DNA of 47,755 bases from an uncultured Pseudomonadota bacterium (lineage in GTDB: Bacteria; Pseudomonadota; Gammaproteobacteria; Steroidobacterales; Steroidobacteraceae). Below are positions 24,439-33,371 of the stretch, piece after piece. Each line of letters starts with the position of its first letter. Position 1 is the stretch's first letter. Where the stretch lies: assembly GCA_903868595.1 (NCBI GenBank), contig CAIPVV010000011.1, forward strand, positions 1-47,755, in the 5' to 3' direction. A program made the translations under genes and the position numbers. The notes beneath the pieces are model-generated. The model ran no database searches. It was not told the origin of the DNA and saw only the letters and a list, made by a program, of their open reading frames with translations.

Positions 24439-26759
24439 TGAATACCGTCGTCACCACCGAAAGCTTCGTCAATGACCTGGTCGCGGGCTTGGACCGCGAC
24501 GTCGCGAGCCAGCTCGCCGATGCGAGCCTGCCGCCGGTCAGCCGCCGCGGCTTCATCAAGGTTGCCGGCGCCGCCGGCGGCCTCGTGCTCGCGCTGTCGG
24601 CCGGCCTGCCCACGGATGCGAAGGCCCAGGCCCGGCCGGCGCCGCCGCCGATTCCGTTCGTGCCGGGTGCCTACGTGCACATCGCCACCGACGGCAAGAT
24701 CACCCTGTACTCGAAGAACCCCGAGATCGGCCAGGGCATCAAGACCGCCTTCGGCGTGATTCTCGCCGAGGAACTGGACGCGAAATGGTCCGACGTGACC
24801 GTGGAGCAGTCGGAGATCAACGCGGCCGTATACGGCGCGCAGTTTGCCGGCGGTTCGCTCTCGATCCCGATGAGCTGGGACACGCTGCGCCAGGCCGGTG
24901 CCGGCGCCCGCGCCATGCTCGTGGCCGCTGCCGCGAAGCAGTGGGGCGTGCCGGAGTCGGAGGTCACGACCTCCGACAGCACCGTCCTGCATGCCGCCAG
25001 CGCCCGCAAGGCGAGCTACGGCTCGCTGGCCACGGCCGCCGCGGCCCTGCCGCCGCCGGACCCGAAGACACTCAAGCTCAAGGACCGCAAGGACTACAAG
25101 CTCATCGGCAAGCGCTTCACGGGCGTGGACAACGTGAGCCTGGTCACGGGCAAGCCGCTCTACGGCATCGACGTGAACCTGCCCGGCATGCGCTACGCGA
25201 TCCTGGAGAAGTGCCCGGCAGTGGGCGGCAAGGTCGCCAGCGCGAACCTGGAGGAGATCAAGAAGCTCCCGGGCATCTTCGATGCGTTCATCGTCGAGGG
25301 CAGCCCGAAGGCCACCAACGTCATGGCTACCGCGGTGCTGCCGGGCGTGGCGATCATCGGCAAGAACACCTGGTCGGTGTTCTCCGCGCGCAAGCAGCTC
25401 AAGGTGGAATGGGACAAGAGCACGGCCTCCAAGGACAGCTGGACGCAGTACGTCGCGCAAGCCAAGGAGCTCTCGTCCAAGGCCCAGGGCGAGCAGGTCG
25501 TCAAGGCGACCGGCGACGTCGACAAGGCGCTCTCCAGCGGCAAGACGGTCGAGGGCTTCTACCAGTTCGGCTTCGTGTCGCACGCCCAGCTTGAGCCGCA
25601 GAACTGCACGGCCTGGTACAAGCAGGGACCCAACGGCGATACGCTGGAAATGTGGACGCCGACGCAGCTGCCGGGCAACGGCCTGCCGCTCGCGGCGGGC
25701 GTCGTGGGCTTAAAGCCCGAGCAGGTGACCTTCCACCAGCAGCGCGTGGGTGGCGGCTTCGGCCGGCGCCTGCTCAACGACTTCGTCGCCGAGGCGGCCT
25801 ACCTGGCCAAGGCGGCCGGCGGCGTGCCGATCAAGCTCATGTGGACGCGCGAGGACGACATGCGCCACGACGCCTACCGGGTCGGTGGCTTCATGGCCTA
25901 CAAGGGCGGCCTGGACGCGAAGGGCAACCTGTCGGCGTGGAATGCCCACATGATCACCTTCCAGGACACGGCGTCCAAGCAGGTGGCCACCGCAGGCGGC
26001 ATCCCGGCGAACGAGTTCCCGATGAACTACGTCACCGACTACCGCGCCTCCCAGTCGCTGTTGCCGCTGTCGATGCCCGTCGGGCCGTGGCGCGCCCCCG
26101 GCTCCAATACGATGTCGTGGGTGACCCAGTCGTTCTTCCACGAGCTGTCGACGGCCGCCAAGCGTGACCATGTCGAGTTCCTGCTCGAGGTGTTCGGTCG
26201 CAAGGCCGGGCAGCCGGCTGCCGCACCCGCGGGCCCCCCGGGACTGAACCCCGACCGCGCGATCGGCGTGATCAAGCTCGCCGCGGAGAAGGCGGGCTGG
26301 GGCAAGCCGCTGCCGAAGGGCCACTTCCACGGTCTGGCGTTCTACTTCAGCCACCAGGGCCACATCGCCGAGGTCGCCGAGGTCAGCGTCGATGCGAAGA
26401 AGAAGGTCACGCTGCACAAGATGACCGTTGCGGCGGACATCGGACCCGTCATCAACCTCTCCGGCGCCGAGAACCAGGTGCAGGGCTGTGTCGTGGATGC
26501 GCTCAGCACGCTGGGGCTGGAGGTCACGATGGAGAACGGAGAGATGCAGCAGACCAACTTCGACAAGTACCCGATGCGCCGCATCCCGAATACGCCGAAG
26601 GTTGACCTGCACTTCGTCGAGAGCAACTACCCGCCGACCGGCCTGGGCGAGCCGGCCTTCCCGCCGGCGGGCCCAGCGATCTGCAACGCGATCTTTGCGG
26701 CCACCGGGCATCGGATCCGCACGCTGCCGATCACCAAGGAAGGCTTCACGCTCGCCTAA
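24438..26759 (+). CDS. iorB: Isoquinoline 1-oxidoreductase-type molybdopterin subunit
   Basis: A 773-residue catalytic subunit of the xanthine oxidase superfamily. The N-terminus has a twin-arginine signal ([14 protein letters not shown], Arg36-Arg37), so the folded enzyme is exported to the periplasm. The molybdenum-cofactor contact VGGGFGRR (about 437-444) and a C-terminal [13 protein letters not shown] with the expected catalytic Glu are visible. IorAB enzymes hydroxylate N-heterocycles such as isoquinoline or oxidise aldehydes. No FAD subunit, cytochrome subunit or cofactor-insertion (XdhC-like) gene is adjacent. The position next to a dioxygenase that produces aldehydes is suggestive but unproven. 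A stem-loop spans the stop codon. Confidence 0.92.
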   Translation: MNTVVTTESFVNDLVAGLDRDVASQLADASLPPVSRRGFIKVAGAAGGLVLALSAGLPTDAKAQARPAPPPIPFVPGAYVHIATDGKITLYSKNPEIGQGIKTAFGVILAEELDAKWSDVTVEQSEINAAVYGAQFAGGSLSIPMSWDTLRQAGAGARAMLVAAAAKQWGVPESEVTTSDSTVLHAASARKASYGSLATAAAALPPPDPKTLKLKDRKDYKLIGKRFTGVDNVSLVTGKPLYGIDVNLPGMRYAILEKCPAVGGKVASANLEEIKKLPGIFDAFIVEGSPKATNVMATAVLPGVAIIGKNTWSVFSARKQLKVEWDKSTASKDSWTQYVAQAKELSSKAQGEQVVKATGDVDKALSSGKTVEGFYQFGFVSHAQLEPQNCTAWYKQGPNGDTLEMWTPTQLPGNGLPLAAGVVGLKPEQVTFHQQRVGGGFGRRLLNDFVAEAAYLAKAAGGVPIKLMWTREDDMRHDAYRVGGFMAYKGGLDAKGNLSAWNAHMITFQDTASKQVATAGGIPANEFPMNYVTDYRASQSLLPLSMPVGPWRAPGSNTMSWVTQSFFHELSTAAKRDHVEFLLEVFGRKAGQPAAAPAGPPGLNPDRAIGVIKLAAEKAGWGKPLPKGHFHGLAFYFSHQGHIAEVAEVSVDAKKKVTLHKMTVAADIGPVINLSGAENQVQGCVVDALSTLGLEVTMENGEMQQTNFDKYPMRRIPNTPKVDLHFVESNYPPTGLGEPAFPPAGPAICNAIFAATGHRIRTLPITKEGFTLA

Positions 26760-26768
26760 GCGAGCGTG
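26747..26768. repeat. Stem-loop spanning the iorB stop codon
   Basis: CACGCTCGC (26747-26755) and GCGAGCGTG (26760-26768) pair perfectly around a CTAA loop containing the iorB TAA. No T run follows on either strand, so it is not a standard intrinsic terminator. It sits between convergent iorB and puuB and may protect the mRNA 3' end or slow polymerase. Confidence 0.6.
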
Positions 26769-26790
26769 ACCGGTGTGCGCGGCTTGCTCG

Positions 26791-28077
26791 TCAGAGCAGG
26801 TCGCGCAGCCGGTACCAGAGCATCGCCAGTACCAGCGCCGGACGGCGCAGTAGGTGGCCGCCCGGGAACTCCCGATGGGGAATCCGGGCGAACACATCGA
26901 AGCGCTCGCTGGTGCCGGAGATGGCCTGCGCCACGAGTTTCCCGGCAATGCCCGTCAGCGCAATGCCGTGTCCCGAGAATCCCTGTAGGTAATACACCTC
27001 GGGCGCGAGCCGGCCGAAGTCCGGGGCGCGATTGAGCGTGATGTCCACGTACCCGCCCCAGGCGTGCTCGATGCGCACGTCCGACAGCTGCGGGAATACC
27101 CGGAGCATCCGATGGCGCGTGGCCTGGGCCGTGTTGAAGGGATCCAGCCCCGAGTAGCTCACGCGGCCGCCGAACAGCAGCCGGTGGTCGGCGCTGCGCC
27201 GGAAGTAGTCCAGCACCCAGTTGATGTCGGTGACCGCGGTGTTGTGCGGCAGGAGCGCACTGGCGCGGGCCTCTCCCAGCACTTCGGTTGCCACGATGTA
27301 GGTGCCCACGCCCATGATGCGGCGGGCAAGCAAGGGGGCCGTATCCCCCAGCCATGCGTTGCCGGCCAGTAGCAGCTGGCGCGCGCGCACCTGGCCCTGT
27401 GTGGTCCGCACGACGACGCCGCCGTCGCGCAGCGCATAGGTGAGGGCGCGCGAGCCTTCCCGGATGCGCGCGCCGGCATGCTCGGCGGCGCTAGCCAGGC
27501 CGCGAACGTACTTCAGTGGCTGCAGGTGGCCGCTGTTGGCGTCGTGCAGGCCGAGCGTATAGCGCTCGCTGTCGACGTAGCCGCGCAGCGCGGGCCGCGG
27601 CACCAGGCTCACGCTGTGGTAGTCGTAGCGGGAGGTGAGATCCTCCTGCCACTGGGCCAGCTCACGTTCCTGACGGGGCTTGATCGCCACGTGCATCTGG
27701 CCCGCGACGTAATCGCAGTCGATACCGTGCTCGATGATGAGTTCCCGCTGCAGGGCAAGGGCCTCGATCGAGATATCCCAGATCGCCCGCGCGTCGCTGG
27801 CGCCAACCAGCGCCTCCAGCTTCTCCTGTGCGGCGGCGACCCCGAAGATCGCCTGGGCGCCGCTGCGTCCGGAGGCGCCCCAGCCGACCTGGTGCTCCTC
27901 CAGCACCACGACGCGATAGCCCTTCTGTGCCAGGTGCAGCGCCGCCGAGCAGCCGGCGATGCCGGCGCCGACCACGCAGACATCGGCCTGCTCCTCCCCT
28001 GCCAGCGCGGGCCGCTGGGCGAGCGCCGGCAGGGCGGCCCAGTACCACGGGCGCGTGTCGATGCCGGCGTGCGTCAT
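26791..28077 (-). CDS. puuB: Gamma-glutamylputrescine oxidoreductase (FAD)
   Basis: A 428-residue flavoprotein of the DAO family. After a short lead (RPWYWAALPAL) comes the dinucleotide-binding motif CVVGAGIAGCSAALHLA (34-50) with the acidic end of the beta-alpha-beta fold in VVLEEHQVGWGASGRSGAQ. PuuB oxidises gamma-glutamylputrescine to the aminobutyraldehyde with release of ammonia and peroxide. The GASGRSGAQ segment and the position four bases after a PuuA-like ligase gene in the same direction support this. Other amine or amino-acid oxidases of the family are possible on sequence alone. Confidence 0.88.
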   Translation of the reverse strand: MTHAGIDTRPWYWAALPALAQRPALAGEEQADVCVVGAGIAGCSAALHLAQKGYRVVVLEEHQVGWGASGRSGAQAIFGVAAAQEKLEALVGASDARAIWDISIEALALQRELIIEHGIDCDYVAGQMHVAIKPRQERELAQWQEDLTSRYDYHSVSLVPRPALRGYVDSERYTLGLHDANSGHLQPLKYVRGLASAAEHAGARIREGSRALTYALRDGGVVVRTTQGQVRARQLLLAGNAWLGDTAPLLARRIMGVGTYIVATEVLGEARASALLPHNTAVTDINWVLDYFRRSADHRLLFGGRVSYSGLDPFNTAQATRHRMLRVFPQLSDVRIEHAWGGYVDITLNRAPDFGRLAPEVYYLQGFSGHGIALTGIAGKLVAQAISGTSERFDVFARIPHREFPGGHLLRRPALVLAMLWYRLRDLL

Positions 28078-28081
28078 GCCT

Positions 28082-29446
28082 TCACAGCGGCGAGAGGTAC
28101 AGGCTGCATTCCACCGGCGTCACGTGGCTGACGAACTCATCCAGCTCGGACTGCCGGACCGTGGCGTAGAGGTGGCGGAAGTCCGGGCCGAAGAGGTCGG
28201 CCGCGAAGCTGCTGTTGGTAAAGCGCTCCAGGGCCACGGGCCAGTGCACCGGCAGGCGCTCGGCCGATTGCGCGGCGCCACGGTAGGCGTTGCCCTCCGC
28301 CGGCGGCGGCGGAAGCTGGCCGGCCTGCAGGCCGGCCAGCATGCCGCCCAGAATCCAGGCGCACACCAGGTAGGGGTTGGCGTCGGCCCCGGCCACGCGA
28401 TGCTCCAGGCGACGGTTGGCGGCGTCGCTGGCCGGAATACGCACGGCCGTGCCGCGGTTGTTGATCGACCAGGCCGCAGTCAGCGGCACGTAGGCCTCGG
28501 GCCGGAAGCGGCGCCAGGAGTTCGCGTTGGGGGCGAAGATCGCCATGCCGTCGGCCATCGTACCCAGGGTCCCGGCGATCGCTTGCAGCAGCAGCGGGCT
28601 GCCATGCGGGCGCTCATCGGCGAAGACGTTGTTGCCCTGCGCATCCAGCAGGCTCACGTGGATGTGCAGGCCGCTGCCTGCCATGTCGCGATAGGGTTTG
28701 GAGAGGAACGTCGCATCCATCTCGTGGCGGCGCGCGACGCTCTTCACGATGCGCTTGAAGCGCACGGCCTCATCGCAGGCGCCCAACGCATCGGCGCTGT
28801 GGGCGAGGTTCACCTCGAACTGGCCCGGCCCGTACTCCGCCAGCGAGGAGGTGGCGGGCACGCGCTGGGCCCGGCACACGGTGTCGATGTCGGCGAGGAT
28901 GGCGGAGTACTCATCCAGGTCCGTCATCGAGTTGATCTGCGTACGGAATTCGCGCCGGCCGGTGAGGGGGCCGCGCGGCGGCTGCGGCATCCCCATCGCG
29001 TCGCGCTCGCGGTCCAGCAGGTAGAACTCCAGTTCAACGGCGACGACCGGCGTGAGCCCCAGGGCGGCAAAGCGCGCCAACACCCGGGCCAGCAGGTGGC
29101 GCGGATCGGCGAAGAACGGCCGTCCGTCGGGCTCGTGCATCGTGACCTGCGCCTGCGCGACGCCATGATCCTGCCAGGGCACGTCCACCAGGCTCCCGGG
29201 AATCGGCCGGCACGGGCGGTCAGCGTCCCCATCGTCAAAGCCCAGGCCCGTCGCCTGCACGGTGCCGCCCTGCACGTCATGCGCGAACATCGAGCCGGGC
29301 AGCAGCAGCCCGCGCTCGAACACCTGCGCCGCCGCGGCGACGTCGATCCGTTTGCCGCGGTCGACGCCGTTCAGATCGTGCAGCAGCAGGTCGATAAAAC
29401 GCAGCTCAGGGCGCTGGAGCAGGAATTGCTGGAGTTCTTGTTGCAT
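28082..29446 (-). CDS. Glutamine synthetase-like gamma-glutamyl-amine ligase, first paralogue
   Basis: A 454-residue member of the glutamine synthetase superfamily, PuuA-like. The ATP/metal-site motifs AVELEFYLLD, GPGQFEVNL, GLHIHVSL and NNRGTAVRIP are present. It should ligate glutamate to an amine at the cost of ATP, the first step of the Puu route. It is clearly diverged from the second copy at 30522: for example it opens FIDLLLHDLNGVDRGKRI where the second has VEAIIPDMAGIARGKIM. The two copies may therefore differ in substrate (putrescine, spermidine, another amine). GGAG lies five bases before the ATG. It leads a minus-strand operon with puuB, and the shared motif lies 40 bases upstream. 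Confidence 0.88.
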   Translation of the reverse strand: MQQELQQFLLQRPELRFIDLLLHDLNGVDRGKRIDVAAAAQVFERGLLLPGSMFAHDVQGGTVQATGLGFDDGDADRPCRPIPGSLVDVPWQDHGVAQAQVTMHEPDGRPFFADPRHLLARVLARFAALGLTPVVAVELEFYLLDRERDAMGMPQPPRGPLTGRREFRTQINSMTDLDEYSAILADIDTVCRAQRVPATSSLAEYGPGQFEVNLAHSADALGACDEAVRFKRIVKSVARRHEMDATFLSKPYRDMAGSGLHIHVSLLDAQGNNVFADERPHGSPLLLQAIAGTLGTMADGMAIFAPNANSWRRFRPEAYVPLTAAWSINNRGTAVRIPASDAANRRLEHRVAGADANPYLVCAWILGGMLAGLQAGQLPPPPAEGNAYRGAAQSAERLPVHWPVALERFTNSSFAADLFGPDFRHLYATVRQSELDEFVSHVTPVECSLYLSPL

Positions 29447-29486
29447 GGCAGCTCCGGTTGCCGCGACGGCAGTCGAATCACGTCCG

Positions 29487-29498
29487 GTGTTTAGGATT
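29487..29498 (-). promoter_or_regulatory. Shared polyamine-locus motif, site C
   Basis: On the minus strand AATCCTAAACAC, 40 bases before the ATG of the first ligase. It is preceded by GGCGTCCACA, close to the GGCGTGCAG preceding site B, so the similarity extends beyond the 12-bp core. Confidence 0.55.
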
Positions 29499-29730
29499 TG
29501 TGGACGCCGTCAAGCCTCGGCCGTCTAGCACAAGGATACGCGTTGCCCCGCGTGGGAGGCAATTTCACCCGCAGATTCACGGGCTTAGCGGGGCATCGAT
29601 GGCCAGAATACGGAGTCTCCCGTGGCCGATAGGCCGGCCGGCCGGTAACGCTCTGTGGTCTAATGGGGGCCGAAGGAGCTTTACCGCACGCCGCGGCTGC
29701 AGGATGCCGACCCCGGTGGGTGGCGTGCAG

Positions 29731-29742
29731 AATCCTAAACAC
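29731..29742 (+). promoter_or_regulatory. Shared polyamine-locus motif, site B
   Basis: AATCCTAAACAC, identical to site C on the other strand, ending seven bases before the puuD ATG. Being so close to the start codon it overlaps the expected ribosome-binding region, and a bound protein here could act as a repressor. Confidence 0.55.
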
Positions 29743-29749
29743 AGCTGAC

Positions 29750-30511
29750 ATGCGAACCTCGCGACCCATCATCGGTATCCCAGCCGACCGGCGCCAGCTG
29801 GGCCTGCATCCATTCCATCTCGTGGGCGAGAAATACATCACCGCGGTGCTGGATGCCGCGGGTGCGCTGCCGCTGCTGGTCCCCTCGATCGGCCGGGAGC
29901 TGGCGCTGGATGCGCTGCTGGAGTCCGTGGATGGCCTGCTGCTGACCGGCAGCCGCTCCAACGTGGAGCCGCAGCATTACCAGGGGACCCCCAGCCTGCC
30001 GGGAACCCTCCACGATCCGGCCCGCGACGCGACCACGCTGCCGCTGATCCCGCGGGCCATCGCCGACGGGGTGCCGCTGCTGGGGATCTGCCGCGGTTTT
30101 CAGGAGATCAACGTCGCCTTCGGGGGCTCGCTCTGGCAGCGCCTGGCCGAGGAGGCCGGTCTCACCGGCCACCATGAGGACCCGCAGCAGCCCCTGGACG
30201 TGCAGTATGGGCCGAGCCACGTCGTGCACCTGGCCCCGGGCGGGCAGCTGGCGCAGATCGCCGGTGCCGAGCGCATCGAGGTCAATTCCGTGCACCACCA
30301 AGGCGTGCGCGTGCTGGGAGCCGGCCTAATCGAGGAGGCGTGGGCCCCGGACGGCCTCATCGAGGCCTTCCGCGTGGCGGACGCACCGGCCTTCGCGCTG
30401 GCGGTGCAGTGGCATCCGGAGTGGCGGGCCACCGAGAACCCGTTCTCCCGAGCGCTGTTTACGAAATTTGGCGAGGCCGCGCGCGAACGCGCCGCGGCCC
30501 GAACGCAATGA
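29750..30511 (+). CDS. puuD: Gamma-glutamyl-GABA hydrolase
   Basis: A 253-residue class I glutamine amidotransferase-like hydrolase that frees GABA and glutamate from gamma-glutamyl-GABA, the last step of the Puu route. The catalytic triad is Cys114 (GICRGFQE), His222 and Glu224 (VQWHPEW). PIIGIPADRR at the start and LLTGSRSNVEPQHY are typical of PuuD and its relatives. The ATG at 29750 is chosen because homology begins there; no strong Shine-Dalgarno sequence is seen. It is followed ten bases later by puuA, and the operon continues to the aminotransferase. Confidence 0.93.
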   Translation: MRTSRPIIGIPADRRQLGLHPFHLVGEKYITAVLDAAGALPLLVPSIGRELALDALLESVDGLLLTGSRSNVEPQHYQGTPSLPGTLHDPARDATTLPLIPRAIADGVPLLGICRGFQEINVAFGGSLWQRLAEEAGLTGHHEDPQQPLDVQYGPSHVVHLAPGGQLAQIAGAERIEVNSVHHQGVRVLGAGLIEEAWAPDGLIEAFRVADAPAFALAVQWHPEWRATENPFSRALFTKFGEAARERAAARTQ

Positions 30512-30521
30512 CAGGTGATTT

Positions 30522-31862
30522 ATGACCAGTGAAATTCGGCAATTCTTCCGCGAGCGCGGCATCTCCGAGGTCGAGGCGATCATCCCCGACATGGCCGGCA
30601 TCGCGCGCGGCAAGATCATGCCTGCGGAGAAGTTCGCCGAGGACGAGGGCATGCGCCTGCCCGAGAGCATCTTCCTGCAGACGGTGACCGGGGATTACCC
30701 GGTGGACACCTCCGCAGCGATGAGCCCGGCGGAGATCGATATCGTCCTGAAGGCCGATCCGCGGACGGTGCGCGTCGTGCCGTGGGCGGCCGAGCCGACT
30801 GCGCAGGTCATCCATGACTGCTTCTACTCGGATGGTCGGCGCGTCACGATGGCGCCGCGGCACGTGCTGCGGCACGTGCTGGAACTCTACGCCCAGCGGG
30901 GCTGGGAGCCGGTGATCGCGCCGGAGCTGGAGTTCTACCTCATCGAGCCCAACATCGACGCGGACTATCCGCTCAAGCCGCCCGTCGGGCGCTCCGGCCG
31001 GGCCGAGCCGGGCAGGCAGAGCTACAGCATTGCGGCGGTCAACGAGTTCGATCCGCTGTTCGACGACATCTATGCCTTCTGCGAGGCCCAGGACATCGAG
31101 ATCGACACGCTGATCCACGAGGACGGCCCGGCGCAGATGGAAATCAACCTGCTGCACGGGGATCCGCTGGATCTGGCCGACCAGGCGTTCCTGTTCAAGC
31201 GCACCGCGCGCGAGGCGGCCCTGCGCCACAAGATGTACACGACCTTCATGGCCAAGCCGCACGCCAAGGAGCCCGGCAGCGCCATGCACATCCACCAGAG
31301 CGTGCTGGACAAGAAGGGCCGTAACAACATCTTCAGCAACAAGGACGGCACGCCCTCGCAGCTGTTCTTCTCGCACATCGCGGGCCTGCAGAAATACCTG
31401 CCGGCGGCGATGTCGCTGTTCGCGCCCAACGTGAACTCCTATCGCCGCATCGCGCGCCAGCAGTTGGCGCCGATCAACGTGCAGTGGGGCTACGACAACC
31501 GCACGGCGGGCCTGCGCGTGCCGGTCTCCAACCCCGAGGCGCGCCGCGTGGAGAACCGCGTCGGTGGCGCCGATGCCAACCCGTACCTGGCGATCGCCGC
31601 CTCCCTCGCCTGCGGCTACCTGGGCATGGTGGAGAACCTGCAGCCGACCGAGCCGATCTCCGGCAGTGCGCACGACATGCCCTACGCGCTGCCGCGCTCG
31701 CTGGACGAGGCCTTGCGGCAACTCAAGGACTCCGAAGCCCTGGTCAACATCCTGGGTGAGCCGTTCGTCGCGGCCTTCACGATCGTCAAAGAATCCGAAT
31801 ACGAGGTCTTCCTGCAGGTGATCAGCTCCTGGGAGCGCGAGCACCTGTTGCTGAATGTGTGA
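30522..31862 (+). CDS. puuA: Gamma-glutamylputrescine synthetase, second paralogue
   Basis: A 446-residue glutamine synthetase-family ligase making gamma-glutamylputrescine from putrescine, glutamate and ATP in the cytoplasm. Active-site motifs are PELEFYLIEP, GPAQMEINL, AMHIHQSV and NRTAGLRVPVS. It resembles classical PuuA more closely than the copy at 28082-29446. AGGTGA precedes the ATG. It lies ten bases after puuD, and its TGA overlaps the following aminotransferase start by one base (TGATG), so the three genes form an operon. Confidence 0.92.
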   Translation: MTSEIRQFFRERGISEVEAIIPDMAGIARGKIMPAEKFAEDEGMRLPESIFLQTVTGDYPVDTSAAMSPAEIDIVLKADPRTVRVVPWAAEPTAQVIHDCFYSDGRRVTMAPRHVLRHVLELYAQRGWEPVIAPELEFYLIEPNIDADYPLKPPVGRSGRAEPGRQSYSIAAVNEFDPLFDDIYAFCEAQDIEIDTLIHEDGPAQMEINLLHGDPLDLADQAFLFKRTAREAALRHKMYTTFMAKPHAKEPGSAMHIHQSVLDKKGRNNIFSNKDGTPSQLFFSHIAGLQKYLPAAMSLFAPNVNSYRRIARQQLAPINVQWGYDNRTAGLRVPVSNPEARRVENRVGGADANPYLAIAASLACGYLGMVENLQPTEPISGSAHDMPYALPRSLDEALRQLKDSEALVNILGEPFVAAFTIVKESEYEVFLQVISSWEREHLLLNV

Positions 31863-33241
31863 TGGACAGGCATCGCAACAAAGCCGACTGGCAGGCGCTC
31901 GACGCCGCGCATTTCCTGCACCCGTTCTCCGATAGCCGGCAGATCGCGGATCGCGGGACCCGTCTGATCACCCGTGCCGAGGGGATCTACCTCTACGACG
32001 TGGATGGCAACCGCATCCTGGACGGCATGTCGGGCCTGTGGTGCGTGGCGCTGGGCTACGGACGACGGGAGCTGGCGGACGCCGCCTACCGGCAGATGAA
32101 CGAGCTGCCGTACTACAACAGCTTCTTCCAGTGCACGACGCCGCCGGCCATCGAGCTGGCAGCCAAGCTCGCGCAGCTCACACCGCCGCAGTTCCAGCAC
32201 GTGTTTTTCACCGGTTCCGGCAGCGAGGCCATCGATACGGTCATCCGCCTGGTACGCCGCTACTGGCAGCTGGCAGGGGAGGCGGATCGCAACGTCATCA
32301 TCGGGCGTTGGAACGGCTACCACGGCAGCACGATCGCCGGCGCGAGCCTGGGCGGCATGAAATACATGCACGGGCAAGGCATGCTGCCCATGCCTGGCGT
32401 GGAGCACATCCAGCAGCCCTACGGGTTCGAGCTGGGAATGGGCCAGTCCAGCGCCGACTTTGGCGTCGCGGCGGCGCGCCTGCTGGAGGAGAAGATTCTG
32501 GAGGTGGGGGCGCACCGCGTGGCGGCCTTCATCGGCGAGCCCGTGCAGGGCGCCGGCGGCGTCATCATTCCGCCGCAGACATACTGGCCCGAGATCCAGC
32601 GCATCTGTGACCGCTACGGCATCCTGCTGGTCTCCGACGAGGTCATCTGCGGGTTCGGGCGCACCGGACAGTGGTTTGGCTGCGAGCACTTCGGCACGCG
32701 TCCGGACCTGATGTCGATGGCCAAGGCCCTGTCATCCGGCTATCTGCCTATCGGCGGCGTCATGGTCGGCGACCGGGTCGCCAATATGCTGATCGCCAAG
32801 GGCGAGGAGTTCGCGCACGGCTTCACCTATTCCGGCCACCCGGTGTGCAGCGCCGTGGCGCTCGAGAACCTCTGCATCCTGGAGCGCGAGCACGTGGTGG
32901 AGCACGTGCGCGACGTCGCGGCGCCGTACCTGCAGGAGCGCTGGGCGGCGTTCGCCGCGCACCCGTTGGTCGGGGAGGCGCGTGGCGTCGGGCTGCTGGG
33001 TGCGCTGGAGCTGGTGCGCTCCAAGGAGCCCAGGCAGTGGTTTGAACCTCGCGGCAAGGTCGGCGAACGTTGCCGCGACAATGCCATCCGCAACGGCTTG
33101 GTGATGCGCGCCACGCGGGACACGATGATCATCGCACCGCCGCTGGTCATCACGCGCAGCGAGCTGGATGAGTTGGTGGAAAAGGCCTGGCGGACGCTCG
33201 ACCAGACCTACGACGAACTCAAGCGCGACGGCCTGCTTTGA
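31862..33241 (+). CDS. spuC: Putrescine:pyruvate-type aminotransferase
   Basis: A 459-residue class III aminotransferase resembling SpuC of Pseudomonas, which transfers an amino group of putrescine to pyruvate. Motifs are FTGSGSEAIDTVIR (116-129), VSDEVICGFGRTG (257-269) and the PLP lysine Lys288 in SMAKALSSGY. The start is the ATG at 31862 within the puuA stop; a GTG three bases earlier is equally in frame. It gives the organism a possible second entry into putrescine breakdown besides the glutamylated route, or it may act on GABA after PuuD. It differs clearly from the aminotransferase at 16252-17607. Confidence 0.85.
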   Translation: MDRHRNKADWQALDAAHFLHPFSDSRQIADRGTRLITRAEGIYLYDVDGNRILDGMSGLWCVALGYGRRELADAAYRQMNELPYYNSFFQCTTPPAIELAAKLAQLTPPQFQHVFFTGSGSEAIDTVIRLVRRYWQLAGEADRNVIIGRWNGYHGSTIAGASLGGMKYMHGQGMLPMPGVEHIQQPYGFELGMGQSSADFGVAAARLLEEKILEVGAHRVAAFIGEPVQGAGGVIIPPQTYWPEIQRICDRYGILLVSDEVICGFGRTGQWFGCEHFGTRPDLMSMAKALSSGYLPIGGVMVGDRVANMLIAKGEEFAHGFTYSGHPVCSAVALENLCILEREHVVEHVRDVAAPYLQERWAAFAAHPLVGEARGVGLLGALELVRSKEPRQWFEPRGKVGERCRDNAIRNGLVMRATRDTMIIAPPLVITRSELDELVEKAWRTLDQTYDELKRDGLL

Positions 33242-33270
33242 CGGCGGTTTATACAGTGCGGGTGGCCGCT

Positions 33271-33298
33271 TTCATGGCCTCTCCGACTGGTATATAAA
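33271..33298 (+). promoter_or_regulatory. Possible promoter of potF
   Basis: TTCATG (33271-33276), a 16-base spacer and TATAAA (33293-33298) within an AT-rich TATATAAATG. The -35 is poor. The 130-base gap between spuC and potF is the obvious place for a promoter. Confidence 0.35.
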
Positions 33299-33371
33299 TG
33301 CTGCAGCAAGGCTGTCGATGCGCCTGCTGCCATCCGTTGACTTTGCCAATCTTCTCTCGGGGAACCCTTCC

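Larger units (their letters stand above)
29447..29749. other. Divergent promoter region between ligase/puuB and puuD operons
   Basis: A 303-base region controlling two operons that face apart. Its main feature is a pair of identical 12-bp motifs in opposite orientation near its two ends (29487-29498 and 29731-29742), each directed toward the adjacent gene. I cannot assign standard -35/-10 elements with confidence. Confidence 0.6.

Noticed and set aside
26747-26768. The iorB stem-loop as a bidirectional intrinsic terminator
   Set aside because: The stem is perfect but no T run follows on either strand.
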